From the NCBI GenBank assembly GCA_001603805.1, contig LUZY01000013.1, forward strand, positions 751,229-815,228: 64,000 nucleotides of DNA. Direction: 5' to 3'. Source of the stretch: Deferribacterales bacterium Deferri_01. GTDB taxonomy: Bacteria > Chrysiogenota > Deferribacteres > Deferribacterales > Geovibrionaceae. Positions 25,318 to 33,847 of this stretch are shown in pieces. A program made the position numbers and the translations under genes. The stretch's first letter is position 1. Every line of letters starts with the position of its first letter. Under the pieces are notes generated by a model, which saw only the letters and a list, made by a program, of their open reading frames with translations, was not told the origin of the DNA and did not search any database.

Positions 25318-27087
25318 ATGTCTGTTAAAGTTGAATATCACAAGTTCGATGTGGTTGTCGTGGGTGCCGGCGGCGCAGGGCTCAATGCGGCTCAGGTTGC
25401 GTCACAGCATGTAAAAACTGCCGTTATCTCGGAAGTTTACCCCACAAGAAGCCACACGATCTCTGCTCAGGGCGGTATTTCCGCTTCCCTCGGCAACCTT
25501 GAAGAAGACCACTGGCACTGGCACATGTTCGATACTGTTAAAGGCAGCGACTATCTTGCGGATCAGGACGCAGCCGAATACATGACTAGAAAAGCACCCG
25601 AGATGATCATCGCTCTTGAGCATATCGGTCTGCCTTTCAGCCGTACTCCGGACGGAAAAATCGCACAGCGTCCCTTCGGCGGACACACTGCCGAATTCGG
25701 TAAAAGACCTGTTAAAAGAGCATGTTATGCTGCTGACAGAACTGGTCACGCTATGCTCCAGAACCTTTATGAGAAATCAGTTGAGCAGGGAACGCACTTC
25801 TACAGCGAGTTCTATGCCCTCGAACTTCTCGTAAACAACGGTACAGTTAACGGCGTTCTCTGCTATGACATCCAGAACGGAGAATTCCACATATTCCACG
25901 CTAAAGCGATTATCTTCGCCACAGGCGGTAACTGCCGTATCTACCAGACAAACTCAAACGCTCACATAAACACCGGTGACGGTCTTGCTCTGGCTCTCAG
26001 AAAAGGCTTCAGCTGGTCTGATGCTGAATTCTTCCAGTTCCACCCGACAGGAATCTACGGTGCGGGCAACCTTATCACAGAAGGCGTGCGCGGTGAAGGC
26101 GGTATCCTCCTTAACAAAGACGGCGAACGCTTTATGGAGCGCTATGCGCCCACCATTAAAGACCTCGCACCCAGAGATATAGTTTCACGCTCCATGATGA
26201 AAGAGATTCTTGACGGAAGAGGCGTCGGTCCCAAGGCTGACCATATCCTCCTCAAAATCGACCACATCGGTATCGAAGCTATTCTTGAAAAACTCCCCGG
26301 TATCCACGAACTTTCACTCGTTTTCGCCGGTGCTGACTGTACTAAAGAACCTATCCCCGTTGTACCCACTGCCCACTACCAGAACGGCGGTATCCCCACA
26401 GGCTACCTCACTCAGGTTATTAAAGGCAATATGGACGGCGAAGAGTTCGTACCCGGCTTCTTTGCTGCCGGCGAATGCGCTTCCGCTTCCGTACACGGTG
26501 CAAACAGGCTCGGAACTAACTCACTGCTTGACCTTGTTGTCTTCGGACGTACTGCGGGTGAGCAGGCGGCTAAGTTCGCTCAGGAAAACCCCTTCGTTGA
26601 TCTCGTTGAAGACGCAGGCAAAGAAGGTCTGGCTACAATGCAGAAATTTGCTAACTCAAACGGTACAAACACTTTCGGACCGGTTTGGGAAGAGCTTACA
26701 AGAATCATGCAGACCAACGTTGGCGTGTTCAGAACTGAAGCGCTTATGACAGAGGCTCTTGAAGTTCTTGATAAACTTGAAGCAAAAATGGATGACTTCA
26801 GAGTTGTGGACAAATCTTCCGTTTACAACCTCGACCTCATTGAAGCTCTTGAGCTTAACAACATGATTCTCGTTGCAAAAGCTGCTGCTAAAGCTGCTCT
26901 GGCAAGAAAAGAATCAAGAGGCGGTCACTACAGGGATGACTATCCCGATAGGGACGACGTTAACTTCCTCAAACACACAGAAGTGTATCTTGAAGAAGAC
27001 GGCAAAACTCCGAGGGTGGACTACAGAAAAGTGCGCATGCAGCCGCTTACTGTTGAGCCTTTCCCGCCTAAAGCCAGAGTATATTAA
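25318..27087 (+). CDS. sdhA: succinate dehydrogenase flavoprotein subunit
   Basis: A 589-residue FAD subunit. FAD-binding Rossmann motif is VVGAGGAGLNAA near the N-terminus. The covalent-FAD histidine lies in TRSHTISAQGGISASLGN. Active-site features include RPFGGHTAEF, the HPTGIYGAG block, the catalytic Arg in TEGVRGEGGILLN, and the HGANRLGTNSLLD block. Full family length. It oxidises succinate to fumarate and passes electrons to SdhB. The type of membrane anchors (two small subunits) places it in the SdhCD class rather than a single di-heme anchor class. Confidence 0.97.
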   Translation: MSVKVEYHKFDVVVVGAGGAGLNAAQVASQHVKTAVISEVYPTRSHTISAQGGISASLGNLEEDHWHWHMFDTVKGSDYLADQDAAEYMTRKAPEMIIALEHIGLPFSRTPDGKIAQRPFGGHTAEFGKRPVKRACYAADRTGHAMLQNLYEKSVEQGTHFYSEFYALELLVNNGTVNGVLCYDIQNGEFHIFHAKAIIFATGGNCRIYQTNSNAHINTGDGLALALRKGFSWSDAEFFQFHPTGIYGAGNLITEGVRGEGGILLNKDGERFMERYAPTIKDLAPRDIVSRSMMKEILDGRGVGPKADHILLKIDHIGIEAILEKLPGIHELSLVFAGADCTKEPIPVVPTAHYQNGGIPTGYLTQVIKGNMDGEEFVPGFFAAGECASASVHGANRLGTNSLLDLVVFGRTAGEQAAKFAQENPFVDLVEDAGKEGLATMQKFANSNGTNTFGPVWEELTRIMQTNVGVFRTEALMTEALEVLDKLEAKMDDFRVVDKSSVYNLDLIEALELNNMILVAKAAAKAALARKESRGGHYRDDYPDRDDVNFLKHTEVYLEEDGKTPRVDYRKVRMQPLTVEPFPPKARVY

Positions 27088-27105
27088 TTCGGGAGGTCTG
27101 AGATA

Positions 27106-27813
27106 ATGAAGAAGGTTACATTCGAAATATTCAGGTACGATCCCGATAAAGACAAGGAACCGTACTACAAAACATATGAAGTCGAGCTGAGAAGACCCGG
27201 TTATCTTATGCTTGACGCTCTCAACCAGATAAAATGGGAGCAGGATCCCACGTTTACTTACCGCAGATCATGCCGTGAAGGTGTTTGCGGCTCTGACGGT
27301 ATTAACGTAAACGGTGTAAACATGCTTTCCTGCATGACTAAGGTTGAAGACCTCGGCAGTGATCACATAGTGCTTCAGCCGCTTCCCGGTATGAACGTTA
27401 TGAGAGACCTCGTGGTTGATGTTGATGATTTCTTTGCGAAATTCATCACTGTTAAACCTTACCTCATAAGAAAATCACCCAACCCCGACAAGGAAATCTA
27501 CCAGTCTCCTGAAGACAGGAAGAAACTTGACGGTCTTTATGAGTGTATCGCATGCGGATGCTGCTCATCCTCATGCCCCTCATACTGGGCTGATAAAAAA
27601 TACCTCGGACCCAACGCTTTCCTCAGAGCATGGAGATATCTCGCTGACTCTAGGGACGAAGGTGCTGAGGAGCGTCTGCCTATCCTTAACGATAAGCACG
27701 GCGTTTGGAGATGCCACACAATCTACAACTGCGTAGAGGCATGCCCCAAAGAACTCAACCCCACAGAAGCAATTATGAACATCAGAAAAATGCTTCTGGA
27801 CACTGAGTTCTGA
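27106..27813 (+). CDS. sdhB: succinate dehydrogenase iron-sulfur subunit
   Basis: A 235-residue electron-transfer subunit. The [2Fe-2S] site is SCREGVCGSDGINVNG with a later Cys in MLSC; the third ligand position is Asp, as in E. coli SdhB. The second domain has ACGCCSSSCP and later CVEACPKELNP for the [4Fe-4S] and [3Fe-4S] clusters. It closes the sdhCDAB operon, and a strong terminator follows. Confidence 0.97.
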   Translation: MKKVTFEIFRYDPDKDKEPYYKTYEVELRRPGYLMLDALNQIKWEQDPTFTYRRSCREGVCGSDGINVNGVNMLSCMTKVEDLGSDHIVLQPLPGMNVMRDLVVDVDDFFAKFITVKPYLIRKSPNPDKEIYQSPEDRKKLDGLYECIACGCCSSSCPSYWADKKYLGPNAFLRAWRYLADSRDEGAEERLPILNDKHGVWRCHTIYNCVEACPKELNPTEAIMNIRKMLLDTEF

Positions 27814-27833
27814 TTTCCCGTTTTAAAAACATC

Positions 27834-27868
27834 AAAGCCCGCTTCTTTTTCGGAAGCGGGCTTTTTTT
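27834..27868 (+). terminator. rho-independent terminator of the sdh operon
   Basis: Perfect 11-bp stem AAGCCCGCTTC (27835-27845) / GAAGCGGGCTT (27853-27863) with a TTTTTCG loop and a T-run to 27868. Confidence 0.93.
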
Positions 27869-27943
27869 ATCTCCTTAAATCCTTAGATCTTTTAAAATCC
27901 TCAAACTTATGATAAATATAATCAAAAACAATGAAGGCGTAAC

Positions 27944-28420
27944 ATGAAAAAACCGCAGGACAGCGTAGCAAAAGTCACACAGGCTCTCAAAGATATGGGA
28001 GTGGACACAGAAGTTCTTACATTCTCACAATCCACCAAAACATCTCAGGAAGCGGCAGACGCAGCAGGATGCGATCTGGCACAGATTGCTAAATCCATTG
28101 TTTTCAGAGCAAAAAAGGCAGATAAAGCTGTCCTCGTCATAACAAGTGGTGTGAACAGGGTCGATACAAAGCTGATACGTGATCATCTGGGAGAAAAGCC
28201 AGACAAAGCAGACGCTGATTTTGTCAGAGAAAAAACAGGGTATGTAATCGGCGGAGTTCCGGCAATCGCACACAAAGAAGAGCCGATCGTTTTTCTGGAT
28301 GAAACACTCACAACATTTGATGAAATATGGTCAGCAGCGGGCTCTCCCTATTCTATCTATAAAATAACACCACAGGAGCTTCTGCGGATAACCGGAGCTA
28401 AAGTCATCAAAGTCTGCTGA
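27944..28420 (+). CDS. YbaK/aminoacyl-tRNA deacylase family protein
   Basis: A 158-residue YbaK-type protein related to trans-editing factors that hydrolyse mischarged tRNA (for example Cys-tRNAPro). Family blocks visible are AGCDLAQIAKSIVFRA, the conserved lysine in LVITSGVNRVD, and IGGVPAIAHKEEPIVFLDE. The C-terminal IYKITPQELLRITGA is also typical. It is a free-standing editing domain rather than part of ProRS. Exact aminoacyl substrate cannot be called. AAGG precedes the ATG. It converges on the EamA transporter gene. Confidence 0.88.
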   Translation: MKKPQDSVAKVTQALKDMGVDTEVLTFSQSTKTSQEAADAAGCDLAQIAKSIVFRAKKADKAVLVITSGVNRVDTKLIRDHLGEKPDKADADFVREKTGYVIGGVPAIAHKEEPIVFLDETLTTFDEIWSAAGSPYSIYKITPQELLRITGAKVIKVC

Positions 28421-28452
28421 ATTGACACAGTAGGAAAAGGATATTTGTCGGC

Positions 28453-29328
28453 TTAAGAGGCTTTAACTTTCTTGTTGATCAAATAAACAGCACACAGAGC
28501 TATACCGCCGCCGACAAATGTACTCCATGCAACCTTTTCACCAAGAAATACCATACTGAAAATGAGTGCGCTAACCGGGACAAGGAACACAAATGAGCTT
28601 GCCTTGTCAGAACCAAGCTTAGTGGCACATAAAAAATACACTGAAGTTCCGAAAGTGGTTGCGAAGACTGCGAGCATAAAAAGATTGAGCCAGAAAATCC
28701 CGTCAAAAGATGAAATACTTCCCACATCTCCCTTCATGTAAGCAAATACAAATATCGTTGTAAACAGAGACAGATAGAAGTTAAAACCGATGGGGGAAAG
28801 AATGGTTCTAACCCTTGAACTCAGGTTTGTAAGCGCAGCCCATGTCGCAGCAGCAAGCAGAAAAAATACATTTCCGCTGTGAAACAGTGCATACCAGTCC
28901 ATTTCCCATATTCTCAGGATGAATCCTGCGCCTACAGCACCGATTGAAAGCCCCACAATGTCCTTCCCCATAAAACCATCACGGTTGATAAGCTTGTTTA
29001 TAAGATAAGTTGCGGCGGGAATAAGCGTGGTGGTAAGCACTCCGCCAACACTTGCCAATCCTTTATTAAGCCCCATGAAAAAGAAAAAATTATATACAAG
29101 AAGAAGAACAGCCCCTGACAGTGCGGCAAAAAAACCTGTTCTGCGGAAACGGAATCCTTCTTTCAGAACAATCATAACAGGGATAAGAGTAAGGCTTGTA
29201 AGGGCAAAACGCCAGAAGATAAGCTGATCCGGTGCAGCGTAGCGCACAAGGATTTTAGCGTTTATCCACGAACCGCCCCATGAGATCATCACGAGGAACA
29301 TTAAAAACATCAGCAGCATATTTGACAT
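28453..29328 (-). CDS. EamA/DMT family transporter
   Basis: A 291-residue drug/metabolite-transporter family permease with ten predicted helices in two repeated EamA halves. It begins MLLMFLMFLVMISWGGSWIN with the conserved WGxxW, and the second half contains FATTFGTSVYFLCATKLGS and LVPVSALIFSMVFLGEKV, which is the typical end of an EamA repeat. The substrate is not readable. The SD before the ATG is weak. The gene is preceded on its strand by a hairpin at 29402-29438. Confidence 0.88.
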   Translation of the reverse strand: MSNMLLMFLMFLVMISWGGSWINAKILVRYAAPDQLIFWRFALTSLTLIPVMIVLKEGFRFRRTGFFAALSGAVLLLVYNFFFFMGLNKGLASVGGVLTTTLIPAATYLINKLINRDGFMGKDIVGLSIGAVGAGFILRIWEMDWYALFHSGNVFFLLAAATWAALTNLSSRVRTILSPIGFNFYLSLFTTIFVFAYMKGDVGSISSFDGIFWLNLFMLAVFATTFGTSVYFLCATKLGSDKASSFVFLVPVSALIFSMVFLGEKVAWSTFVGGGIALCAVYLINKKVKAS

Positions 29329-29401
29329 TATTTATCTTATTCTAAAATTCTGATTTTTGGAAAGAGGAAAGATGAAAGTGTATGTAAAGTTTTTTTAACA
29401 C

Positions 29402-29438
29402 GCCTTCTGCCTGAAGTTGTTTGTACCCGGCAGAAGGC
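29402..29438 (-). other. GC-rich hairpin between isochorismatase-like and EamA genes
   Basis: Perfect 10-bp arms GCCTTCTGCC (29402-29411) and GGCAGAAGGC (29429-29438) with a 17-base loop. There is no T-run after the stem on the minus strand, so it is not a classic terminator; a T-rich tract lies on the plus-strand left side. It could be a processing or attenuator-like element ahead of the transporter gene. Confidence 0.5.
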
Positions 29439-29453
29439 CGTATAATGAACTCA

Positions 29454-30002
29454 TTACTTGATAAGCTTTGAAACTTCTTTAAATTCAGGCGTGCCTGCCG
29501 TTCCGAGAAGCTGGAACAAAACTGCCTCAGAAATGGTAACGACAGCACCGGCCTTCTCCATGAATCGGAGACCTATTTCCCAGTTAAACTTTGCACGGGA
29601 GCATACAGAGTCTGCAACAACGTGGACGCCGAAACCGGCTTCAAGAAGATCCACCGCTGTCTGCAATACGCATACGTGTGTTTCCATTCCCGCAAGCACA
29701 ACATTCCGGATTCCTTTATTTTTCAGTTCTTCCACAAACGCTTTCTCGCCGCAGCATGAGAATGTTACTTTCTCAAAAAAATCGTTTCCTGCTTCAGCAG
29801 TAATCTCACTGACAGTATTGCCGAGACCTTTTGTGTACTGCTGCGTTACAAGTACCGGAGAACCGATGATCTTAAACCCCTTTATAAGCTTGATTATGTT
29901 GTTTCTGATACGCTCGTAAACCTTGGGGTCCATTGCGGGAGTGAGCCTTTCCTGAACATCAATCACTATAAGTGCCGTGTCTGCCTTAGAAATTTTGAAC
30001 AT
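29454..30002 (-). CDS. isochorismatase-like cysteine hydrolase
   Basis: A 182-residue member of the isochorismatase-like (YcaC/nicotinamidase) fold. The catalytic triad can be seen: Asp in TALIVIDVQERL, Lys in FEKVTFSCCG and Cys in GMETHVCVLQTA; the cis-peptide region is LVTQQYTKGLG. Substrate unknown; it lacks features that would make it a true isochorismatase. I use the ATG at 30002 with GGAGG upstream; a TTG two codons earlier is possible. The HAD gene stop is 14 bp upstream. Confidence 0.87.
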   Translation of the reverse strand: MFKISKADTALIVIDVQERLTPAMDPKVYERIRNNIIKLIKGFKIIGSPVLVTQQYTKGLGNTVSEITAEAGNDFFEKVTFSCCGEKAFVEELKNKGIRNVVLAGMETHVCVLQTAVDLLEAGFGVHVVADSVCSRAKFNWEIGLRFMEKAGAVVTISEAVLFQLLGTAGTPEFKEVSKLIK

Positions 30003-30016
30003 AAGCAACCTCCGTA

Positions 30017-30616
30017 TTAAATTTCCACATATTTTTTAAGTTCATCAGCCGCCTGTTCAAAGGTTTCATACAGTACGGCATTCATCCCCACGCCGAGCGC
30101 ACGGGCGATATTTCCCTTATTATCATCAATAAACACCGCTTCCTGCGGAAAAATGTTCAGCTTATTACATGTTTCTGTGAAATATGACGGATTCTGCTTG
30201 CTGTTTCCGTCATGATAAGAGTTAAAAACATGCTGAAAGCTTCCGAAAAAGCTGTCTCTGGCATTTAATTCATCCAGCCAGTGTGTCTGATCGCTCAGGA
30301 TAGCTGTCCTGTAGTTTTTGCCAAGTTTTTCAGCAAGTTCAATCACATAAGGACGTACAACAAAGCGTGGGAGTATCTCCGCCTTAAGCTCTTCAACACT
30401 CATAGGCACACTGATCTGTTTTTTCACATAGTCCCAGTAACCATATTCATCCACCTTGCCCACGCAAAAGCCTGTTTCAGTGATTGCCTGCACGCAGAGT
30501 TCAAAGAAGCTTTCGGGCTCATGACCGCATTTACCTGCAATGACCCTTATCCCTTTTGCCCAGCCTTCCTCAGCGATTACACCGCCAAAATCGAAAATAA
30601 CTGTTGAAACTTTCAT
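30017..30616 (-). CDS. HAD superfamily hydrolase, class IA
   Basis: A 199-residue HAD hydrolase. Motif I is VIFDFGGVIAEE (nucleophile Asp; the usual second Asp is Gly, as in YihX-type members), motif II is AILSDQTHW, motif III is the Lys in KQNPSYF, and motif IV is FIDDNKGNI. The helical cap lies between motifs I and II. Likely a small-molecule phosphatase; substrate unknown. Start at the ATG 30616, three bases after a TTG. It lies upstream of and probably in one unit with the isochorismatase-like gene, and diverges from mnmA. Confidence 0.85.
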   Translation of the reverse strand: MKVSTVIFDFGGVIAEEGWAKGIRVIAGKCGHEPESFFELCVQAITETGFCVGKVDEYGYWDYVKKQISVPMSVEELKAEILPRFVVRPYVIELAEKLGKNYRTAILSDQTHWLDELNARDSFFGSFQHVFNSYHDGNSKQNPSYFTETCNKLNIFPQEAVFIDDNKGNIARALGVGMNAVLYETFEQAADELKKYVEI

Positions 30617-30691
30617 CAAATCCCTTTTAATACATAGTGTTCATAATAAGTGCTAACATTCCGTACCGAAAAAGTAAAGAAAGGAAAATAC

Positions 30692-31726
30692 ATGAAAGAA
30701 AAAGTAATGGTGGCTATGAGCGGCGGCGTTGACAGTACGACCTGTGCTATGCTTATGCTTGAACAGGGTTATGACGTAACAGGCGTTACTCTGCACCTTT
30801 TTGACGGGCAGGAGCAGGCCCTTGAAGACGCTGAAAAATGCGCTAAACAACTAGGAATTAAATGGTATGCGGCAGATTACCGTAAATTCTTCGGAGAGGA
30901 TGTTATCTCCTACTTCATACGCACATATAAGCTGGGTAAAACCCCTAACCCCTGCTGCCACTGCAATCATGGGGCAAAGTTTAATTATCTTTACCGTGAA
31001 ATGATGTCCGAAGGCTGTAGCGCACTAGTTTCAGGGCACTATGCAAGAATAGTCGAAAAAGACGGAAAAAAGCTCGTGGCTAAAGGTACGGACACAAAAA
31101 AGGATCAGTCCTACTACCTTTCGCTTATGGAGCCATATCAGCTTGAGGTAATACGTTTTCCTCTGGGTGAAATGACAAAGGATCAAACCCGTGAACTCGC
31201 TAAGAAATACGGACTGACCGTAGCAGAGAAAAAGGACAGTCAGGATGTATGTTTCCTGATGGGTCAGGACTACAGAGATTATCTCAGAAGCAAGCTGAAA
31301 GAAAAAGACGTGAGGAAAGGAAACTTCATCCTTGACGGGAAACCTCTTAAAGAGCATGACGGCATTGTTTTCTACACAGTCGGACAGCGAAAAGGGCTAG
31401 GCATAGGTTATCATGAACCTTTATACGTTAGCGCTATTGATCCAAAAAGCGGTGATGTGCATCTTGGAATAAAAGAGGAGTCTGCACGAAGGGGCGTAAA
31501 GCTGAAGGATTGTGTTTTTGCCGATTCAAGCAGATATATACGCCGAGCCAAAGCACGGCTTCGTTACAGGATGCAGGAAGCGCCCTGCACTCTTGAGATC
31601 CTTCCGGAAGGAAAAGCAGCGCTGCTGTTTGATGAACCACAACTTTCGCCGGCACCCGGACAGGTTGCAGCGATATATGAAAAAGAGGTGCTGCTTGGCG
31701 GCGGTTTTATTGAATCGGTATTTTGA
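30692..31726 (+). CDS. mnmA: tRNA 2-thiouridylase MnmA
   Basis: A 344-residue tRNA-specific 2-thiouridylase acting at wobble U34. The PP-loop is MSGGVDST (9-16). The catalytic Cys pair is Cys88 (PNPCCHCN) and Cys187 (DSQDVCFL), and the TVGQRKGLG motif and beta-barrel end (GQVAAIYEKEVLLGGGFI) are present. Cys88 and Cys91 give a CxxC-like site, typical of the Fe-S dependent variant, which is an inference. ATG at 30692 with AAGGA upstream. Its last 50 bp overlap the next PP-loop gene. Confidence 0.95.
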   Translation: MKEKVMVAMSGGVDSTTCAMLMLEQGYDVTGVTLHLFDGQEQALEDAEKCAKQLGIKWYAADYRKFFGEDVISYFIRTYKLGKTPNPCCHCNHGAKFNYLYREMMSEGCSALVSGHYARIVEKDGKKLVAKGTDTKKDQSYYLSLMEPYQLEVIRFPLGEMTKDQTRELAKKYGLTVAEKKDSQDVCFLMGQDYRDYLRSKLKEKDVRKGNFILDGKPLKEHDGIVFYTVGQRKGLGIGYHEPLYVSAIDPKSGDVHLGIKEESARRGVKLKDCVFADSSRYIRRAKARLRYRMQEAPCTLEILPEGKAALLFDEPQLSPAPGQVAAIYEKEVLLGGGFIESVF

Positions 31727-32417
31727 AAAATTTGATCAGGCAGTAGTAGCTTTCAGCGGCGGGGCGGACAGTACGGCGGTTCTTATGATGGCGGTGGAAT
31801 ATCTCGGTGCGGAAAATGTCATTGCTGTAACGATGGAATCACCCCACATCTTTTGGTATCAGGTGGAAAACGCACGTAAAACAGCCTCCCGGCTCGGTGT
31901 TCAGTGGATCTCCAAAAAACTTAATATTACAGATGAATTTCTGGAAAATAAACCTAACAGGTGCTATGTCTGCAAAAAGGAGATTCTGAAATCCATAACA
32001 GAAACAGCCATAGAAAAAGGAATTGAACATATTTTTGACGGTACAAATATAGAAGACACAAAAGAATACCGTCCGGGTATGGCGGCTATCATCGAATACG
32101 GCGTAGTCTCCCCACTGCTGGACAATGAACTCGGCAAGGAATACGTCAGCAAAGTCATAGCTCCGCTTATAGCAGACGGCTGGAAATTTCCCAATGACTC
32201 CTGTGTGGCGACAAGGATAAACGGCACAATAACAAAGGATAAACTAAGAGCTGTTGAAAGGGCGGAAAACACCTTGAGAGACGAATTTGAAGGCATACGG
32301 ATGCGTCTGTTTGATAATCCGCCGAGGGTGCTGTTCAAGCATCCGAAGAAACTCACACCAGAGCAGCTGCTTAAGTTAAGCTTTGAGCTAAAGAAATCTA
32401 TCCCCGAATCTGTTTAA
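31677..32417 (+). CDS. LarE-like PP-loop sulfur-transfer protein
   Basis: A 246-residue ATP-pyrophosphatase PP-loop protein closest to LarE, which sulfurates the nickel-pincer cofactor. The PP-loop is FSGGADST (26-33). The LarE-like blocks are AVTMESPHI, the NRCYVCKKEI segment, DGTNIEDTKEYRPGM and PNDSCVATRI. Cys96, Cys99 and Cys176 together are the three-Cys arrangement known from [4Fe-4S]-carrying LarE proteins, as opposed to the single sacrificial Cys. The start is uncertain: ATG at 31677 (inside mnmA) or TTG at 31695 or 31710. larA, larB and larC are not nearby. Its 3' end overlaps the converging PilZ gene by 20 bp. Confidence 0.82.
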   Translation: MKKRCCLAAVLLNRYFEKFDQAVVAFSGGADSTAVLMMAVEYLGAENVIAVTMESPHIFWYQVENARKTASRLGVQWISKKLNITDEFLENKPNRCYVCKKEILKSITETAIEKGIEHIFDGTNIEDTKEYRPGMAAIIEYGVVSPLLDNELGKEYVSKVIAPLIADGWKFPNDSCVATRINGTITKDKLRAVERAENTLRDEFEGIRMRLFDNPPRVLFKHPKKLTPEQLLKLSFELKKSIPESV

Positions 32418-33078
32418 GTTCTATCTGGCGCTTAAAAACATATTTGATGAGAGGGTTGCGCTCCGACTCTTTTTTAAAGCGGAATTCAACACTGATCTGG
32501 TTCTTACCTTCAAGACGCACAGTGCGTATCACTTTGCCCTGAAGAACCACACCTTTGCCAAGAATATCAGACAGATCCACACTTACATGCTGCCCCTTAG
32601 CCGCCTCCGCTTCGGTGATAAGCCGACACCCCCCTCCGGAGAGGTCAACAATTAAACAGTCCCGTGTGTCATATGCCTGACTGGTTTTTTCGCCTTGTGC
32701 AAGGGGATGATAGAGGGAAATACTCCCCTTTATTCTGGTGGAAACCCGGAAAAAGTCCCTAAGCTGATTACGTTCCATAGTTTCCGGTTTACGGAGCTTA
32801 AGAAAATAGATGGAACCTGTTTTTACCCTTCCCTGAACCGCAGTGTCAAACCTGTAGCGGCTGTCAGGACCCATGAAGCTGACTTCAGCCTTTGTTCCCG
32901 GAATAAGCGGCACAGGAATCCCTCCGCTGGAAGGCATGGCGGCAAGAATACTCCCGTCTTTATCAAAGTCCTCCACTCTGGAGTCGTAACTGCCGGCATA
33001 GTCACCGTCATTTACAATGAGAGTAATTTTTGTATTTATCGTAAAAAGTTTATCGAAATCACTTATCTGTTCTGCCAT
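32398..33078 (-). CDS. PilZ domain c-di-GMP receptor (YcgR-like)
   Basis: A 226-residue protein with an N-terminal YcgR-N-type barrel (~10-105) and a C-terminal PilZ domain. The c-di-GMP motifs are RDFFRV (within NQLRDFFRVS, RxxxR type) and DLSGGGCRL (DxSxxG). Such proteins bind c-di-GMP and often brake flagellar motors. I prefer the ATG at 33078 (MAEQISDF); the frame remains open to a TTG at 33138. It may respond to the c-di-GMP set by the HD-GYP enzyme at 1641-2789, but the genes are not linked. Confidence 0.85.
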   Translation of the reverse strand: MAEQISDFDKLFTINTKITLIVNDGDYAGSYDSRVEDFDKDGSILAAMPSSGGIPVPLIPGTKAEVSFMGPDSRYRFDTAVQGRVKTGSIYFLKLRKPETMERNQLRDFFRVSTRIKGSISLYHPLAQGEKTSQAYDTRDCLIVDLSGGGCRLITEAEAAKGQHVSVDLSDILGKGVVLQGKVIRTVRLEGKNQISVEFRFKKESERNPLIKYVFKRQIELKQIRG

Positions 33079-33266
33079 AGTGTTCTTATACAGGACTTTC
33101 AACGGCTCTTCAAGATTTTCTAAGTTATCACAGGACAATAAATTTTATTTCAACTGCCCCCTCTGTCCTTCTTAATTTTCTTCCATTCTCTGTTTTTATA
33201 CGTATAATTGTCTTTCTCATATTCCCGCAACTGTAAAGGGGATGTGATTTTTATATGAGGTAGTTG

Positions 33267-33842
33267 ATGGACAAAGCCAGCCTTGAAATTGAAAATTTTG
33301 ACATTCTTGACGGAGACGTTCTTATGGAGCTGGATGATTTTTCCAAGCTTCTGTGGGGATGGATCAATGAGGATGTGCTGTCTGTTTTGCCGGAAAGACC
33401 CTCAATTGGCTCAGGTTCTCTGCAGTCAGACCCTGTAGCTGAATATAAGTATGTTTTCTTTATTCATTATTTCAACCTGCTCATGGTTCATGTTCTGGGA
33501 CACAGTCTGGGCAAATACAGGTCATTTGCGAAAAAACATCTTACTGACAAAAATATGCGCGACTTTTTAACAAAAAAACAGAGCATTCAGGATATACTTG
33601 CTAAAAACGCCAGAAACATCACAGTGCTTAACGCTATCATCCGTAACTTCATATCAAAACTGATGGAAAACGGAATAAGCACTCAAAGACTGGACAGCAG
33701 TCTTGATATGCATTATCTTAATGCTGTCTCAGTTGTTGTTCCCAACATCAGAAAAAACGCCGCTCTGAGAGAGCATATTATTCCCTTGGTTATTGAAGAC
33801 GCTTCTCTCGCAGGCAGGTTGAAAAGACTTTTCAGCAAGTAG
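33267..33842 (+). CDS. unknown helical protein, partner of the GNAT-like gene
   Basis: A 191-residue protein I do not recognise. No signal peptide or transmembrane helix is clear; a moderately hydrophobic segment KYVFFIHYFNLLMVHVLG lies around residues 55-75. The first third is acidic (EIENFDILDGDVLMELDD) and the rest basic and probably helical, ending RLKRLFSK. The ATG follows GAGG at suitable spacing; a TTG three bases earlier is possible. The GNAT-like gene follows after 5 bp, so the two are surely one unit. Confidence 0.65.
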   Translation: MDKASLEIENFDILDGDVLMELDDFSKLLWGWINEDVLSVLPERPSIGSGSLQSDPVAEYKYVFFIHYFNLLMVHVLGHSLGKYRSFAKKHLTDKNMRDFLTKKQSIQDILAKNARNITVLNAIIRNFISKLMENGISTQRLDSSLDMHYLNAVSVVVPNIRKNAALREHIIPLVIEDASLAGRLKRLFSK

Positions 33843-33847
33843 GTAAA

